Assembly (NCBI GenBank): GCA_030448265.1
Contig: JAUJNG010000002.1
Location: forward strand, 310,001 to 374,000
From: Abditibacterium sp.
GTDB lineage: Bacteria > Armatimonadota > Abditibacteriia > Abditibacteriales > Abditibacteriaceae
DNA: 64,000 bases
Direction of reading: 5' to 3'
Positions 1-11,058 of this stretch are shown piece after piece. Both the position numbers and the translations under genes were made by a program. How positions within the stretch are numbered: position 1 is the stretch's first letter; the number at the start of each line of letters is the position of its first letter. Under the pieces are notes generated by a model. That model did no database searches and had not been told where the DNA came from. It saw only the letters and a list, made by a program, of their open reading frames with translations.

Positions 1-9
1 GCTCGCGTC

Positions 10-1107
10 TCATAATTCGTTCCTTTGCTTCAAAAAGTGCTGATAGATTTCCTCGAATAAGCGCACGTCAACGAGCGTATCGCTCGCCGAGGAATGAAAC
101 GGCTCATTGAGCGCCACGCCGTGCAGGAAGTGTTTGGCTTCTTCACGATAGGCCCATTGCGGCGAAGCGAACTGCTGCAAAAGTTGTGGCGCTGCGGCGT
201 TGTGCGCGGCGCGATAAATTTCCACGGTCGCAGGCGCATTCTTCTGCATTAGCGGCGGCGCGGCGGTTTTGAGCCAGCCGCCTTCAAAATAAATCTGCGT
301 GTGCTCTTCCCAGGCGTGGAACCGGTTGTAGGCGCTTTCGACAACGGCGCGGGTGCCGCCAATATCGAGCACCACGATGCCCGTCATGCCATCACCATCG
401 AGATGCACATCTTCGACGCGCGCCGTGCCTGCGGTATCGTCCAGGAAAAAGCGTAACAGGTTGACGTTGTGTGTCCACTGCTGCAAATAGCCCAGATAAG
501 CGTCCTTCCATTGTGGCGGCAGCCACTGTGGGCATTCATCGGGCGAGGGCGGCGGTGTTGTGCCTGCGGGCGCGTCAAATCTTTTGACGTTGGGGTCTTG
601 GGCGTAAACCCAGTTGCCGCCAAAACCGTGATTGCGCGCGAAAACCACGTTTCCGGCCTCGCCGGACGCGCGCCAGGCATCGGCGTGTTGTTTGAGCAGG
701 ATATTTCCCGCATCATAGCGCTTCATGTAACCGACCATCAGGCGTTTACCGCTGGCTTTTTCGGCATCCACGATGCCCTGAGCGCGCGCAACCGAAACCG
801 CCATCGGCTTTTCCATGAAAACGTGCTTACCGGCGCGCAGCAAATCTTCCGCAATGGCGCCCTGCAAAGCATAGGGGCCGGAAACGCCGACGGCTTCGAT
901 GTCGGGGTCGGCGGCGATGTCGAGATGCGACGCGTAAACCCTGGGAATGCTGTAGTAATCGGCGACCTGTTGGCCCAGTTCGGGGCGCGCTTCAGCAATC
1001 GCTTGAAAATCGCATTCCGGCAGCGACTTAAAGTTGGGGATGTGAATGTTCTGGGCGACAAAACCGCAGCCGACATAGCCAAAACGAACGGGACGATGAG
1101 TTGACAT
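10..1107 (-). CDS. Gfo/Idh/MocA family oxidoreductase
   Basis: N-terminal Rossmann start VRFGYVGCGFVAQNIHIPN, GKHVFMEKPMAVS motif typical of the Gfo/Idh/MocA family; ends in an ATGA overlap with a gene running off the left edge. Confidence 0.9.
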   Translation of the reverse strand: MSTHRPVRFGYVGCGFVAQNIHIPNFKSLPECDFQAIAEARPELGQQVADYYSIPRVYASHLDIAADPDIEAVGVSGPYALQGAIAEDLLRAGKHVFMEKPMAVSVARAQGIVDAEKASGKRLMVGYMKRYDAGNILLKQHADAWRASGEAGNVVFARNHGFGGNWVYAQDPNVKRFDAPAGTTPPPSPDECPQWLPPQWKDAYLGYLQQWTHNVNLLRFFLDDTAGTARVEDVHLDGDGMTGIVVLDIGGTRAVVESAYNRFHAWEEHTQIYFEGGWLKTAAPPLMQKNAPATVEIYRAAHNAAAPQLLQQFASPQWAYREEAKHFLHGVALNEPFHSSASDTLVDVRLFEEIYQHFLKQRNEL

Positions 1108-1135
1108 AAGGAATGAAAAAGGGGGCTAATTTCTC

Positions 1136-1882
<747 letters not shown>

Positions 1883-1893
1883 GGGTTTCTCCT

Positions 1894-2748
1894 TTAAGCA
1901 CCGCCTGGGTGAACGAGCGGGAATAGAATATGGTGACCGCGCTGCAAACCTTCGTCGAAGCGGTCACCGGAATAAATTGGGTCTTCGTGTTCGATGGCGA
2001 TGCCGCCGTTGTAGCCGATTTCGCCGAGCGTTGCTACAAATTGCGTCCAGTTGATTTCCCCGTAGCCAGGAATGCGGAAACGGAACGGAGCCGCGTAAGC
2101 GCCCCAGCGATAACGCTCTTCGGACAGCATTTCGGTGTCTTTGGCGTGAACGTGGAACACCTTCGATTGATACTCTTTGAGGGCGCGAATGTGGTCGATG
2201 CCCTGCCAGAAAAGGTGCGAGGGGTCGAATTCGAGGCCCAAGGCTTCGGAGGGCACCGCTTCAAACAGCGCATCCCAAATAGCAGGGCCTCCGCCGAAGT
2301 TGCCAGGTTTTTGGGGCGGCGGGCCACCCAGAGCCATCCAGTTTTCGAGCGCGATTTTCAGCCCGCGCTCCTGTGCGTGCGCGCAGATCGGCTCGAATCG
2401 CTCTTTGAAAAGTTCGAGATTGCCTTTCCAACTGCGCGAACTGTCGAAACCGCTCATCGAAGCGACTACCTTCACGCCCAACGCTTCGGCAATATCGAAA
2501 ACGCGCCGGTAGAACGTCAAGGGGTCGGCTTGAACGGCGGGAGTCCAGGCCAAGTCGTAAAAGGCCAGCGCGGTGATTTCGACGTTGCGCTTTGCATAGA
2601 GCGCTTTTACTTCGGCTAATGCAGAGCCTCTGCTTGACGAATCGACCGTCAGATCGAAAGCACTGGTGCTAAGTTCCAAAGCGGGAAACCCATAACGCAC
2701 CGCTTTTTCCACGTCGTTGACTTGTGAAGCCAAAAATCCTAATTTCAT
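1894..2748 (-). CDS. Sugar phosphate isomerase/epimerase (xylose isomerase-like TIM barrel)
   Basis: LGLEFDPSHLFWQGIDHIRAL, VFHVHAKDTEM motifs of AP-endonuclease-2-like TIM barrels. Confidence 0.88.
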   Translation of the reverse strand: MKLGFLASQVNDVEKAVRYGFPALELSTSAFDLTVDSSSRGSALAEVKALYAKRNVEITALAFYDLAWTPAVQADPLTFYRRVFDIAEALGVKVVASMSGFDSSRSWKGNLELFKERFEPICAHAQERGLKIALENWMALGGPPPQKPGNFGGGPAIWDALFEAVPSEALGLEFDPSHLFWQGIDHIRALKEYQSKVFHVHAKDTEMLSEERYRWGAYAAPFRFRIPGYGEINWTQFVATLGEIGYNGGIAIEHEDPIYSGDRFDEGLQRGHHILFPLVHPGGA

Positions 2749-2885
2749 AGCTGCTAACCTCTTCTCCCCTTCTCTTCACCGCCTCTGGGATATCTATAAG
2801 TTGGCCCGTTTGGCATCTAAAAGACGATACATAGGACACCAAATTTTTTGCACACAACGCCAAAGCAATCTTTAAACTGTGTCGG

Positions 2886-3644
2886 GTGCCGAACACAAGG
2901 TTTGAACTGCTTTATGCCGCGTCTTATCGCGCACCGCGTGGACAGGATTTCCCGCCGCATCGTCATACTTGCTGGGAATTAGTTTTCTACCGAAAGGGAA
3001 ACATCGAAGCGCCCATTGGCGATGAGATCTTTTTGACTCGTCCTGGCCTGCTGCTTTGCACTCCGCCTGGAATCGTGCACAGCGAACGAGCTTTAACTGC
3101 TTACGCCAACGACTTCATCGCGCTTCAAGCTCCCGCCGACACGCCGTGGCCGCGCGCCGTGAGCGACGACGCAATTGGAACCCTCAGTTACCTGTGCCGC
3201 GCTCTGGTAGCGCATTCGCGAAACCCAGAGAAAAACGCCGAATCGGCGATGCTTCCTTTTCTGCTGGCACAATTCGATCATTTTTTGCTTTCGCGGCGCG
3301 AAGAAGCCGCGCCGCGCAGCGGAGAAATGCAGGTGCGCGCCGCAGAGCAGCTTTTCGACGAGCTTTTTGCAACTTCGTTAGAAATGCGCGATGTCGCGGC
3401 CCAACTCAACATCGCGCCGTCGGCGTTGCGTGCCCATTTCGCCTGTTTTCGCGGTTACAGCCCCAGCGAGGGTTTGCTCCGAGTGAGATTACAACACGCT
3501 CTCGCGCTTTTGCGTTCGTCCGACCTCTCGCTCCAACAAGTCGCCACCGCGAGCGGCTTCTATTCGCCCAGCCATTTATCGCGCCATGTCAAAACCGCAA
3601 CCGGTTACTCGCCAGGACAATGGCGACAGAGCAAACAATTATAG
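2886..3644 (+). CDS. AraC family transcriptional regulator
   Basis: C-terminal HTH: LQQVATASGFYSPSHLSRHVKTATGYSPGQWR; cupin-like N-terminal region. Confidence 0.87.
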   Translation: MPNTRFELLYAASYRAPRGQDFPPHRHTCWELVFYRKGNIEAPIGDEIFLTRPGLLLCTPPGIVHSERALTAYANDFIALQAPADTPWPRAVSDDAIGTLSYLCRALVAHSRNPEKNAESAMLPFLLAQFDHFLLSRREEAAPRSGEMQVRAAEQLFDELFATSLEMRDVAAQLNIAPSALRAHFACFRGYSPSEGLLRVRLQHALALLRSSDLSLQQVATASGFYSPSHLSRHVKTATGYSPGQWRQSKQL

Positions 3645-3696
3645 CCAGTGATTCTCCTGGAGTTCTTGTGGGACCAAGTGCTCTGAAAATGACACT

Positions 3697-4572
3697 TCAA
3701 ATCTTTTGTTTATGCCGGCGGCGATAGTCGCGGGGTGTCTGGGCGGTCACGTCTTTGAAGCGACGCGCGAAGTGAGCGTCGTCTCTGAAGCCAAGGCTTC
3801 GCGCGATGGCTCCATGCGTCATCGTGGTGCTATCCAAAAGAGTTTTGGCGGCTTCGATACGTTGTTGCGTTCGGAACTGCGCGGGAGAAACCCCACATTC
3901 CCTCGCGAATGATTTGCGAAACACCTGGTAGGCAAGGCCAACGCGCTGTGCCACTTCCTCACCGCTCAAAACACGATTCAAGTCACTTTGCAAAATTGAC
4001 TTGGCTTTGGCCAGCCACTCGGCTTCGCTGCGTGGTGTGGCTTCCGGCACGACTTCACCCAGAATCGATAGAAAGCGGTGCAGTTGGTTTAGATGTTCCG
4101 CTTGAGTGGCAGGGCGTTCGGCATCAAGCAGTTCCGCCATTTTCCTTCCCAATCCGCGCCAGTTTTTCACGGAGACAACGGGTTTCAACGGATTGAGGAG
4201 ATTTTGACGCCGCCACAAATCAAACACCTCTCCATCGAAGCAGGCATAAATCTCATCCCAGTGGGAGTTAGAGTCAGGCCCATAGCTGTGAGCGACTTCG
4301 GGAAAAACGAAAATCAAATCGCCCGCTCTCACCAGTTGACGGGTGCCGAGAATATCGCGGTAGTATCCGCCTCCACCAACAACAAGCACAATCGCGTATT
4401 GACCAAAAACGCGCATCTTTTGAGTCCCCGTCCCTCGGCTGCCAAGAATCGTGCCTGCGAAGGTGATTCGCCCCAATGGTAACGGTCTATCGTCTCGAAA
4501 GAAGAGACGGTTCTCCCCGATTAATGAACTCATGCCACCAAGTTCTACCAAAAAAGTAAAGTTTCGGGCCAC
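3697..4572 (-). CDS. AraC family transcriptional regulator
   Basis: C-terminal HTH: MTHGAIARSLGFRDDAHFARRFKDVTAQTPRDYRRR; cupin-like N-terminal region. Confidence 0.88.
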   Translation of the reverse strand: MARNFTFLVELGGMSSLIGENRLFFRDDRPLPLGRITFAGTILGSRGTGTQKMRVFGQYAIVLVVGGGGYYRDILGTRQLVRAGDLIFVFPEVAHSYGPDSNSHWDEIYACFDGEVFDLWRRQNLLNPLKPVVSVKNWRGLGRKMAELLDAERPATQAEHLNQLHRFLSILGEVVPEATPRSEAEWLAKAKSILQSDLNRVLSGEEVAQRVGLAYQVFRKSFARECGVSPAQFRTQQRIEAAKTLLDSTTMTHGAIARSLGFRDDAHFARRFKDVTAQTPRDYRRRHKQKI

Positions 4573-4643
4573 AATAGCAATGTTAAGTCAGGTGCAATGG
4601 TTTTTAACTGAAGGACACATTTAGGGAGCAAACAAACTAAATC

Positions 4644-5591
4644 ATGTCTGAACTTTTAGAGATGGCTTTCACCCAACCAAAGGCAGATCAAATCACCGCC
4701 AGCGGCCACGCACTCGACCTTTCGAGTGATAAATTCGGAACCCTGCGAGATTCGTCCGATGTGGCGTTCGATGCAGAACAATTGCACAAGAGGATGGATG
4801 AAGACGGTTATATTTTTCTTCCTGGCCTTTTGAATCGAGGTGAAGTCATTGAGGCCCGTCTCACCGTGGCCAGTCAGTTGATGGCCGAAGGGCATTTGGA
4901 GTCGGGAACCGACCCCATGGATTGCATCGCGGCGAAAGATGCACAGTTAGCATTTCGTCCGGATGTGGCCAAAGACAATCCTGCCTTGATGAAAGTGCTT
5001 TACGATGGCCCGATGATCGCTTTTTATGAGCGTTTCCTGGGCTGTGAGGTGCGGCACTTCGACTTCACCTGGTTCCGCGCCATCTCGCCTGGCGGAGCGA
5101 CTTATCCTCACACTGACGCGGTTTATATGAACCGTGGCACTCAGAACCTCTACACCTCGTGGACGCCCATCGGCGATGTTTCGCAGGAAATCGGTGGGTT
5201 AATGGTTCTCGAAGGCTCACACAAACACCAAAAAATCCGCGAGAACTACTCCACCCGCGATGTCGATGCCTTCTGCGAAAACAAGGTCGGCAAAGATTTC
5301 ACCGGCATGGGCGGCGGCGGAAACATCCGTTCCGGCGGCTGGCTTTCCAACAACCCTGTCACGCTTCGGGATGCTATCGGTGGCCGTTGGCTTACCGCCG
5401 ATTTTCGCATGGGCGATTTGCTAATGTTCTCTATCTACACGATTCACGCGTCCATTGATAACCGCTCCAACCAGATCCGGCTTTCCAGCGATTCGCGCTA
5501 TCAAAGCGCTGCCGAACCTGCCGACGAACGCTGGATCGGAGCCAATCCCATCGGTCACGGAACTCAGGCCAAGCGCGGCATGATTTGTTGA
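4644..5591 (+). CDS. Phytanoyl-CoA dioxygenase (PhyH) family protein
   Basis: PHTDAVYMNRGTQNLYTSWTPIGDVSQEIGGLMVLEGSH (HxD), distal TIHASIDN. Confidence 0.85.
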   Translation: MSELLEMAFTQPKADQITASGHALDLSSDKFGTLRDSSDVAFDAEQLHKRMDEDGYIFLPGLLNRGEVIEARLTVASQLMAEGHLESGTDPMDCIAAKDAQLAFRPDVAKDNPALMKVLYDGPMIAFYERFLGCEVRHFDFTWFRAISPGGATYPHTDAVYMNRGTQNLYTSWTPIGDVSQEIGGLMVLEGSHKHQKIRENYSTRDVDAFCENKVGKDFTGMGGGGNIRSGGWLSNNPVTLRDAIGGRWLTADFRMGDLLMFSIYTIHASIDNRSNQIRLSSDSRYQSAAEPADERWIGANPIGHGTQAKRGMIC

Positions 5592-5768
5592 AAAAAGCAG
5601 CCACTCACTTTTTGTCTTCGCAAAACTCTTTTAACCCTAGAAATCGCTGAGGTTGAGAAGGACTCTGCCGCCAAATGCTCTTGAACAAGTTGGTGCGGAA
5701 AATTTATAGCTTAGTCTCCGCCTTCATCTGGAAAGGTTTGCGTTTCTGCCCCGTTCCAGCGCGCCCTT

Positions 5769-6806
5769 TTAATTTGCGGTGGGTTGGAGGAGTTGAGAAA
5801 TGGATTCCGGCGTGGCGATTTTGCCTGGCAGGGCGTGGAGGCTCCACCGCGTCACCAGAGTTTTTGATTCGCCCATCTTGAGACTATAAAGCGGTGACAT
5901 CAACTCGAGTTCGATGTAATGCGCCGCGCCGCCCTCGCCGTGGTTATAGAATTCGACCGTCAGCCCCGCGCCCTCGACGCCTTCGGGATATTGGGCTTTG
6001 ATTTTCTCGGTGCGCTGCACAAACGCCACGCCGTCTTTGACCGCCGCGATGGAAACCACCGGAGAATCGGCGCCCAATTTATAACCGCCGCCCGATGTCG
6101 GGGTGATTTTCAAGAGCCTAGGACGCGGCGTTGGCGTGCCAATTTGAGTCGGCGTTTCCACCAACGGTTCCACCCTGGCGGTTTTGGGCAGCGTCCCATA
6201 GGGATGATAGCCCCACAAATACGCCGATTTCTCGTTGAGCGGCACATAAACCGCGTCGGGCGGCGCGACTTGCGTCACCGGCCAGATGGCCAGAACGCGC
6301 GGCTCGCCCTCGACTTTTTCCAGCGTTTGCGACACCACGAATTCGCCCGCCGCGTTGAACGAAAATTCCCGAATCACGCGCACCCCAAAACCGCGCCACA
6401 CGTTGCCGGTTGTTTTGAATTTGCCGTCGGGCAAAATCTGCCCGATATGTGCGGCGCCGTCCCAGGTCGGCTCGGGCGGCCACAGGCTGTCGGTAAAGGT
6501 GTTCCAAACCGGATGCGGCCCAGCGAAAGTTTTGTCGCCGCCGTAGTTCTTGTAGCCGTTGCCTTGCAACCTTTCGGGGAGTGCGTTCCACAGCCAATTC
6601 GCGCCACCGATGGCGCCAAAGCGCATAACGCGGCCCGAAAGCGACGGCACAATCACGGCCTCGGTTTTTCCGTCGCTGAGGCGATACGCTTCGTGACCGT
6701 GATAAGTCGTTTTCTCGACCGTCGTGGCATGACACATCGCCACCAGAAAAAACAAGGCGGAAAGCAGCAAAATCGGCTGAAAAGCAAGAGTGTTTGAAAA
6801 AGACAT
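5769..6806 (-). CDS. Secreted DUF4380-like protein
   Basis: Signal peptide; EAVIVPSLSGRVMRFGAIGGANWLW pattern resembling DUF4380/aldose-epimerase-like beta-sandwich proteins. Confidence 0.6.
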   Translation of the reverse strand: MSFSNTLAFQPILLLSALFFLVAMCHATTVEKTTYHGHEAYRLSDGKTEAVIVPSLSGRVMRFGAIGGANWLWNALPERLQGNGYKNYGGDKTFAGPHPVWNTFTDSLWPPEPTWDGAAHIGQILPDGKFKTTGNVWRGFGVRVIREFSFNAAGEFVVSQTLEKVEGEPRVLAIWPVTQVAPPDAVYVPLNEKSAYLWGYHPYGTLPKTARVEPLVETPTQIGTPTPRPRLLKITPTSGGGYKLGADSPVVSIAAVKDGVAFVQRTEKIKAQYPEGVEGAGLTVEFYNHGEGGAAHYIELELMSPLYSLKMGESKTLVTRWSLHALPGKIATPESISQLLQPTAN

Positions 6807-6827
6807 ATTTTTGAGTTTCCAATCGGA

Positions 6828-8648
6828 TTAGACCTCTTCTTTTTCGCTGAGCGCGATGAGACCAAGGAGTGCGCCCCAATGATAAAAGCGGTCGGAGTGG
6901 TCGTATCCGCAGCCCTGCCCTGTATCGGCGTGGTAATTTTCGTGGATGTGGCCGTGCGACCTCCACTCTTTCAGCAGCAGCGCGGCGCTCTTGTCGGCCA
7001 AAATTTTCGATTCGTCCCTCAATCCGGCGCGGCGCAGGCCCAGATAAACCAGATAGTTCATCGGCGCCCAGATTCTGCCGCGCCAGTAGTGCTGGTCACC
7101 ATACGCCGGATCATCGCGCGCAATCGAAGGCATGATCCATTCGCCGCCGAATTTTTCGGGATTGAGGAAATGTTCGTCCATCATGCGCCGCGCTTGTGCG
7201 GGCGTGGCGGCTCCGGCCAATAACGGATAGAAATTCGTGGGCGAATGGCGTGGCGAGAACTCGCCGCTATCGGTGCAACGGTTGGCGAAAATACCTTTTT
7301 CTTCGTCCCACAGCCGCGCCAACTGTTCCCGAAACGTCTCGGCGCGCGCCCCAAGTTCCTCGGCTTCCGAGCGTCCTAATTCGCGCGCGATAGCCGCCAG
7401 AGCTTCGCAGTCCGCGACGTAGAGCGCGCTCAGTCCGGCGTCTTGAAGCATTAAGCAGTGGGTCGAGGCATCAAAGGGCACTTCGTCATACATCGGCGAG
7501 TTATCCAGGCCCGATTCAAGCGAAGCGCCAAAGCGTTCGCCCACGCCCTGTTTGGGATATTCCCAGATATGGCCGGTGTGCGGCTCGTAAGTATCCGAAC
7601 CCCATGCCAGAAGCCCATCCACGACGCGGTTTTCGAGCCACCAGCGATTCCAGGTCAGAAGGTCTTCAAAAGCGAGTTCGAGGAGCCAACGGTCGCCGAA
7701 ACACCTGAACAGTTCCCAAATCGTAATCGAACCTACCGGCGGCTGCGAGCGGTCGAGACTTTTGAAACCGTGCGCGTTGGAAACATTGGGCACAAAGCCA
7801 TCGGGCGCTTTTTCGCGCAAAATCTCGATGGCGTTGGCATAGGCCAGTTCGCGCGAACCTGTAGCAGATAATGATGCGGCGAAAAACGTGTCCCAGCAGA
7901 AAAGAACCCAACCGCCCTGACGACTCGACCAAATCCGCGAAACCGGCGAAATGACGCGCTGTTTCGACGGATCATAGATGGTGTCCCACGCCATGCAGGT
8001 CTGGATGGCGCTGCGGAGTTCGGCTTCGTCCGAACCGTCATGCGTCACTTCCGCACGCTTCTGCGTTACGATGGCACGAACGTCTTCGAGCGAACGCTCC
8101 TTACCCGTGAATAAAGCGATTGGCGCATCGAGTGGAAGCGCCAGATAAGGCCCCAGCGCACTGGTTTGCGGTTCTTCAACTGGCGCGATGCTCGCTCCGA
8201 GACGCCAATTCTGGCCTTTTGCAATGGCCTCCAATGCGGAATCTGCGCGCACGATGGAACCGGCATAATTCCACAAAAAACCACCTTCAGCAATCAAAAG
8301 GGGGGTCTTAATCTGGCGTTCGCGCGAAATCGAAGTCACCAGGCAGAGCCACTCGTCGCCGTCGGTCGCGGTTTCCACTTCGAGTTCCACGCCGCGCCAC
8401 GTTATCTTCAAACTGGTGTAGCCGCCGTCCCAGGCGCGCGCGCCTGGCACGACGGTCTCAGCGTCGTCGCCCAGGCGCCCAATGAGGGCTTCGCACAAAT
8501 GGCCGCCGTCGCGGTATTCCTTGATTCCCAGTCGAAACGCGAGGCCCGACGGCAAATGGACGTGCGACAAAACGCTGCGCGTGTCCCAGGTGTTCCAACC
8601 CTGCGCCAGGCTGTTCTGAAACTGCTCGTAATGTTGTTTGGGCGTCAT
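6828..8648 (-). CDS. Glycoside hydrolase, trehalase/GH63-like (alpha/alpha)6 barrel
   Basis: WDTFFAASLSA, SGLDNSPMYD, WRGRIWAPMNYLVYLGL motifs of MGH1/GH63/GH37-type enzymes. Confidence 0.82.
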   Translation of the reverse strand: MTPKQHYEQFQNSLAQGWNTWDTRSVLSHVHLPSGLAFRLGIKEYRDGGHLCEALIGRLGDDAETVVPGARAWDGGYTSLKITWRGVELEVETATDGDEWLCLVTSISRERQIKTPLLIAEGGFLWNYAGSIVRADSALEAIAKGQNWRLGASIAPVEEPQTSALGPYLALPLDAPIALFTGKERSLEDVRAIVTQKRAEVTHDGSDEAELRSAIQTCMAWDTIYDPSKQRVISPVSRIWSSRQGGWVLFCWDTFFAASLSATGSRELAYANAIEILREKAPDGFVPNVSNAHGFKSLDRSQPPVGSITIWELFRCFGDRWLLELAFEDLLTWNRWWLENRVVDGLLAWGSDTYEPHTGHIWEYPKQGVGERFGASLESGLDNSPMYDEVPFDASTHCLMLQDAGLSALYVADCEALAAIARELGRSEAEELGARAETFREQLARLWDEEKGIFANRCTDSGEFSPRHSPTNFYPLLAGAATPAQARRMMDEHFLNPEKFGGEWIMPSIARDDPAYGDQHYWRGRIWAPMNYLVYLGLRRAGLRDESKILADKSAALLLKEWRSHGHIHENYHADTGQGCGYDHSDRFYHWGALLGLIALSEKEEV

Positions 8649-8684
8649 TTTTTTAGAAATGTGTGGTCTGAATTGGAGTGCTGC

Positions 8685-10067
8685 TTAAAACGGCAAGCGC
8701 GCGGTGGCGCGGGCGAACTCTTCGGCGGCGCGCTCGCGGAGTTGGAGGCGTTCCTCTTCCTCGGTCAATTCGAAACGCACCACGGTGTCGCGCGCATCGG
8801 CAAGTGGAAGGGTGGCTTGAGGAGTGCTACCGAAATTGAAAAACGTGTCGTCAGGCGAATCGAAGGTTTGAACGCCTGGGTTCCAGTAGGGATAAAGCGT
8901 CGCTTCGGTTCCCGTCGCCAAAACGCGCCCGTTTTTCACTCTTCCGAGCAAATCGGGCAAATTGACGTGGCCAATCACCGGTTCCAACAGGTGCGCGTAA
9001 AGCTGCCTGCCGTTTTGGGTGAAACGGCCCCATTCGGGCTTGGCGAAATCGGCAGCGCCGCAACCATAAATGCTTTCGCCATTGAGCACGAGCCACTGCC
9101 CGACTTCTTCCAGAATCTTCAAACCCTGCGAGGGGAGATGGCCACGCGCGTTGGGGCCAATGTTGAGCATGAGGTTGCCGCCTTTGCTGACGCAGTTGAC
9201 GAGTGCGCGCACCAACGCCTGAGCCGATTTCCAGTTTTGGTCATGCGGGTCGAACGTCCAGCTATTATTGATGGTCATCCACGCTTCCCACGGAACGCGC
9301 TGGCCCACAGCGTTCGTGACCGGCGCGCGCGGGATGTTTTGCTCGGCGTGATCGTAGTCACCGACATAAGCGGGCGGCTCGGCCTGCTTGATGGCTTCAA
9401 AGCCCAAACGGTCGTTGATCACAATGTCGGGAGCGATGCGGCGAATCTTCTGGAGCAGTTCACTCGCGCCCCATTTTTCGCCGATGAAATCCCAGTAGGA
9501 AAAATCGAAGACCATCACATCTATTGGGCCGTAGTTGCTCAAAAGCTCTTCGATCTGGCCGTGCATATATTCGAGATAGCGCGGCCAGTCGCATTTCTCA
9601 TCGCGCTCGCGCGAGGCTGGGTCGTGGCGCAGCGGATGCTGGCGGTCGCCCCACGCTGGATAGTCACCGTGGTGCCAATCGACAAGCGAATAATACAATC
9701 CGACGCGGATGCCTTCTTCCCGAAGTGCGTCCACATATTCGCGGATAATGTCGCGACGCGCGGGCGTGTTGGTGGCTTTGTAGGAGGTGAGCTGCGAATC
9801 CCACAAACAAAAGCCGTCGTGGTGTTTGGCGGTCAAAACGCAGTATTTCGCTCCGGCCAGACGCGCCGCCTTGGCCCACTCGCGGGCACAACCGGCGTCG
9901 GGCTGAAAACTGTCGAAATACCGTTGATAGGCCTCAACCGAAAGCCGCTCCGTAGAACGGAGCCATTCGCCGCGCCCTGCGATGCTGTAAAGCCCAAAAT
10001 GCAATGAAAGGCCGAAGCGCGCTTCGACAAACCATTTCATGCGATTGGAAAGAGGGGTATGAGTCAT
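8685..10067 (-). CDS. Alpha-L-fucosidase (GH29-like)
   Basis: MKWFVEARFGLSLHFGLYSIAGRGEW, LTAKHHDGFCLWDSQLT, GNLMLNIGPNARG; start set at internal ATG 10067 (ORF track opens at 10226). Confidence 0.87.
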   Translation of the reverse strand: MTHTPLSNRMKWFVEARFGLSLHFGLYSIAGRGEWLRSTERLSVEAYQRYFDSFQPDAGCAREWAKAARLAGAKYCVLTAKHHDGFCLWDSQLTSYKATNTPARRDIIREYVDALREEGIRVGLYYSLVDWHHGDYPAWGDRQHPLRHDPASRERDEKCDWPRYLEYMHGQIEELLSNYGPIDVMVFDFSYWDFIGEKWGASELLQKIRRIAPDIVINDRLGFEAIKQAEPPAYVGDYDHAEQNIPRAPVTNAVGQRVPWEAWMTINNSWTFDPHDQNWKSAQALVRALVNCVSKGGNLMLNIGPNARGHLPSQGLKILEEVGQWLVLNGESIYGCGAADFAKPEWGRFTQNGRQLYAHLLEPVIGHVNLPDLLGRVKNGRVLATGTEATLYPYWNPGVQTFDSPDDTFFNFGSTPQATLPLADARDTVVRFELTEEEERLQLRERAAEEFARATARLPF

Positions 10068-10119
10068 AGGTTTAATCTTTGTGAATTCTTGTGTCGCGCT
10101 TAATACGATGAATGTGGGT

Positions 10120-11007
10120 TCACAGCGCAATCCCTTCCTGGACAGCCACGCTGCAGATATATTGCGCGGCCAGACGATACTCTTCGGCGTTGGGCAAATG
10201 CTCCAACATGACTGGAACATCCGCACTCAATTTATTCAACTCGCGCAGGAACGTAACATAATCCAATGCTCCGAGACCTGGCCGCACTTCATCAAATTGC
10301 ACGGAGACGCCTTCGCCAAGCGTAATGTCCTTGGCGTGACAGCAGCGAATCTGGTCGCCCAGTAAGTGAAAGCATTCGCGCAAAAGCGCGGCGTTATCAA
10401 AAAACAGCGATGGCGAATGGATCATGTTGACGGGGTCGAGATGCACTCCAAAGCTGCTGCGGTCAATCGCCTTAATCAAGCGCAGATAGCTGGCAGGCGA
10501 ATCGGGGAATATCCACGGCATCGGTTCGAGGGTGAACACGCTTCGCGTTGGTTGCACCGCGTCAATGATTTTTCGCGTCGTCTCCACGATCATATCAAAG
10601 GTTTCTTCCGTCAGATTCGCGGGATGCGGCCCATACCACGAGAAGGTGCCTCTGGAACCTGCCGTATTGACGCAGCAAATCGCTCCGATACGGTCGGCGA
10701 GTTCCAGCCCACGAATGCACTTCTTAATGGCCTGAGCGCGGGTGTCGGGGTCGCTCGATAAGGGATTACTCCATGCGCCCACTTCGGCGATCACAATGTC
10801 GGCGTTTTTCGCCGCGATTTCATAGGCTCGCACGGTCTGGTCATCGGCATCCGGCTCCACGGGGCACTTCGCCGCGCGGTAGCCGTTGCGTTGCAACGCC
10901 TGCACCCAGGCCTCTGGGCTATCTATAGTTTCAAAAAGTGGCCCGCCTAATCTCATTGGTTTGCTTTCTCCATCAAACAGTAGAAGTGCGGTCGAGTTCG
11001 ACCGCAC
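10120..11007 (-). CDS. Sugar phosphate isomerase/epimerase (TIM barrel)
   Basis: SFGVHLDPVNMI, IRCCHAKDITLGEGVSVQFDEVRPGLGALDY. Confidence 0.85.
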   Translation of the reverse strand: MRSNSTALLLFDGESKPMRLGGPLFETIDSPEAWVQALQRNGYRAAKCPVEPDADDQTVRAYEIAAKNADIVIAEVGAWSNPLSSDPDTRAQAIKKCIRGLELADRIGAICCVNTAGSRGTFSWYGPHPANLTEETFDMIVETTRKIIDAVQPTRSVFTLEPMPWIFPDSPASYLRLIKAIDRSSFGVHLDPVNMIHSPSLFFDNAALLRECFHLLGDQIRCCHAKDITLGEGVSVQFDEVRPGLGALDYVTFLRELNKLSADVPVMLEHLPNAEEYRLAAQYICSVAVQEGIAL

Positions 11008-11058
11008 TTCTACTGCTATTTTCTCTTTGTTACTTAAAGCGAAGGAGTGCTCCGTCTG

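Noticed and set aside
5592-5768. Possible small gene between the PhyH and DUF4380 genes
   Set aside because: Only a 68-aa ORF overlapping the opposing gene; no RBS or motif support.
8166-10007. 613-aa plus-strand ORF
   Set aside because: Antisense shadow of the GH63-like and GH29 genes; Arg/Ala/Val-rich, with no motifs.
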